Below the pieces are notes generated by a model. The model was not told the origin of the DNA and did no database searches. It saw only the letters and a program-made list of their open reading frames with translations. This document shows positions 13,163-14,028 of a stretch of 14,028 bases of DNA, in pieces. Numbering within the stretch: position 1 is the stretch's first letter; the number at the start of each line of letters is the position of its first letter. Both the position numbers and the translations under genes were made by a program. The stretch is from an uncultured Bacteroides sp. (GTDB lineage: Bacteria; Bacteroidota; Bacteroidia; Bacteroidales; Bacteroidaceae), in assembly GCA_900766195.1 (NCBI GenBank), contig CAAFUN010000074.1:1-14028 (forward strand), given 5' to 3'.

Positions 13163-14028
13163 TCAATTACGGGAAGTGTTGGCGAGTTCTATCAAGTACT
13201 TGCCATATTCTGTCTTACCTAAATTTTCACCAAGCACATAAAGCTGATCGGCATCAATCCATCCGTTACGCCAAGCTATCTCTTCGATGCAGGAAACATA
13301 GAAGCCTTGACGGTTTTGAATGGTTGCCACAAAGTTGGAAGCCTCCAGCAAGCTATCGCAATTGCCGGTATCAAGCCAGGCAAAGCCACGCCCGAAAAGT
13401 TCAACCTGCAGGGTGCCCTCTTCTAGATACAAACGGTTTAAATCGGTTATTTCATATTCTCCGCGGGCAGACGGCTTCAAATCAATTGCTTTTTGGGTCA
13501 CCGTACTATCATAAAAATACAGTCCGGGTACAGCATAATTGCTTTTAGGTTGTGCAGGTTTCTCCTCCAGAGAGATCACCTTGCCATTATCGTCAAACTC
13601 CACTACTCCATAAGCGCGCGGATCTTTTACGTAATAACCAAAGATACATGCTCCTTTATCAATAGCAGCAGCACGACGTAGCATGGCCGAAAACCCTTGT
13701 CCATAAAACATATTGTCGCCCAATATCAGGCAACCGGGTTCGCCCTTCAAGAAGTCGGCTCCTAGCACAAAGGCTTGTGCAAGACCATTGGGTACTTCCT
13801 GAACTTTATAGGAAAAAGACATACCCAATTCGGAACCATCCTTTAATAGTTCACGAAACATAGGCAAGTCACGTGGAGTTGATATAATCAACACCTCACG
13901 TATGCCGGCCAACATAAGTGTAGAAAGCGGATAATAAATCATCGGCTTATCATACACAGGCATAATTTGTTTGGAAATGGCTTTAGACAAGGGATAAAGC
14001 CGGGTAGCACTACCTCCCGCAAGAATAA
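13163..14028 (-). CDS. rfbA: Glucose-1-phosphate thymidylyltransferase, 5' end cut by window edge
   Basis: Makes dTDP-glucose from dTTP and glucose-1-phosphate, the first step of the dTDP-rhamnose pathway. The frame is open to the last base of the window, and 287 residues are visible. The visible N-terminus reads ILAGGSATRLYPLSK, the nucleotide-binding signature (GGxxTRLYP), so only a few residues lie outside. A TTG codon at 13990 is internal and not the start. Other family marks are PVYDKPMIYYPLS, GDNMFYGQG, the EEKP motif, GLYFYD, and GEYEITDLN. Gly to Ala in GGSATR differs from the GGSGTR of enterobacteria; I believe Ala is common in this order. The gene ends with TGA at 13163-13165 and is followed by rfbB. 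Total length should be about 290-295 aa. Confidence 0.95.
   Translation of the reverse strand, partial: ILAGGSATRLYPLSKAISKQIMPVYDKPMIYYPLSTLMLAGIREVLIISTPRDLPMFRELLKDGSELGMSFSYKVQEVPNGLAQAFVLGADFLKGEPGCLILGDNMFYGQGFSAMLRRAAAIDKGACIFGYYVKDPRAYGVVEFDDNGKVISLEEKPAQPKSNYAVPGLYFYDSTVTQKAIDLKPSARGEYEITDLNRLYLEEGTLQVELFGRGFAWLDTGNCDSLLEASNFVATIQNRQGFYVSCIEEIAWRNGWIDADQLYVLGENLGKTEYGKYLIELANTSRN

Noticed and set aside
13990..14028. Treating the TTG at 13990 as the rfbA start
   Set aside because: The frame continues upstream with ILAGGSATRLYP, the conserved nucleotide-binding motif, to the window edge, so the gene is simply cut off there.

Overview
The window looks like a chromosomal segment from a Bacteroidales bacterium, most likely Bacteroides or a close relative. 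Three exported proteins start with short lipoprotein signals, and TAnnTTTG (-7 type) promoter boxes lie upstream of four genes. The ribosome-binding regions are A-rich rather than GGAGG-like, and the protein types are typical of that order. This placement comes from recognising families by eye, not from a database search.

Layout, left to right. Bases 1-498 hold no convincing gene, only several short palindromes. A hexameric glutamate dehydrogenase (minus) follows, then a lipoprotein prolyl oligopeptidase (minus). A 404-base divergent spacer carries three copies of a GTATCA motif. Next comes a plus-strand pair: an S41 tail-specific-type lipoprotein peptidase and, 4 bases later, a 988-residue protein. 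That protein fuses two receiver-like domains to the ATP-grasp domain of PEP synthase / pyruvate phosphate dikinase. A metallophosphoesterase lipoprotein (minus) overlaps its 3' end tail to tail.

Bases 9961-11126 form a 1.17 kb gene-poor stretch with two unrelated tandem arrays. One has four ~22-bp units. The other is a degenerate array of about 7.5 units that alternate 63 and 69 bp, giving a 132-bp higher-order period. menA (plus) follows and meets rfbB (minus) tail to tail with a 4-base overlap. rfbA lies 15 bases upstream of rfbB in the same operon and is cut by the right edge of the window.

How the genes fit together. The glutamate dehydrogenase and the secreted peptidases fit peptide and amino-acid catabolism, although only their adjacency is seen. 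rfbA and rfbB make dTDP-4-keto-6-deoxyglucose, the precursor of dTDP-L-rhamnose and related surface sugars. menA makes demethylmenaquinone for anaerobic respiration. Nothing here is a clear mobile element, CRISPR array or RNA gene. The least explained items are the 63/69-bp array, the 22-bp array and the receiver-ATP-grasp fusion protein.
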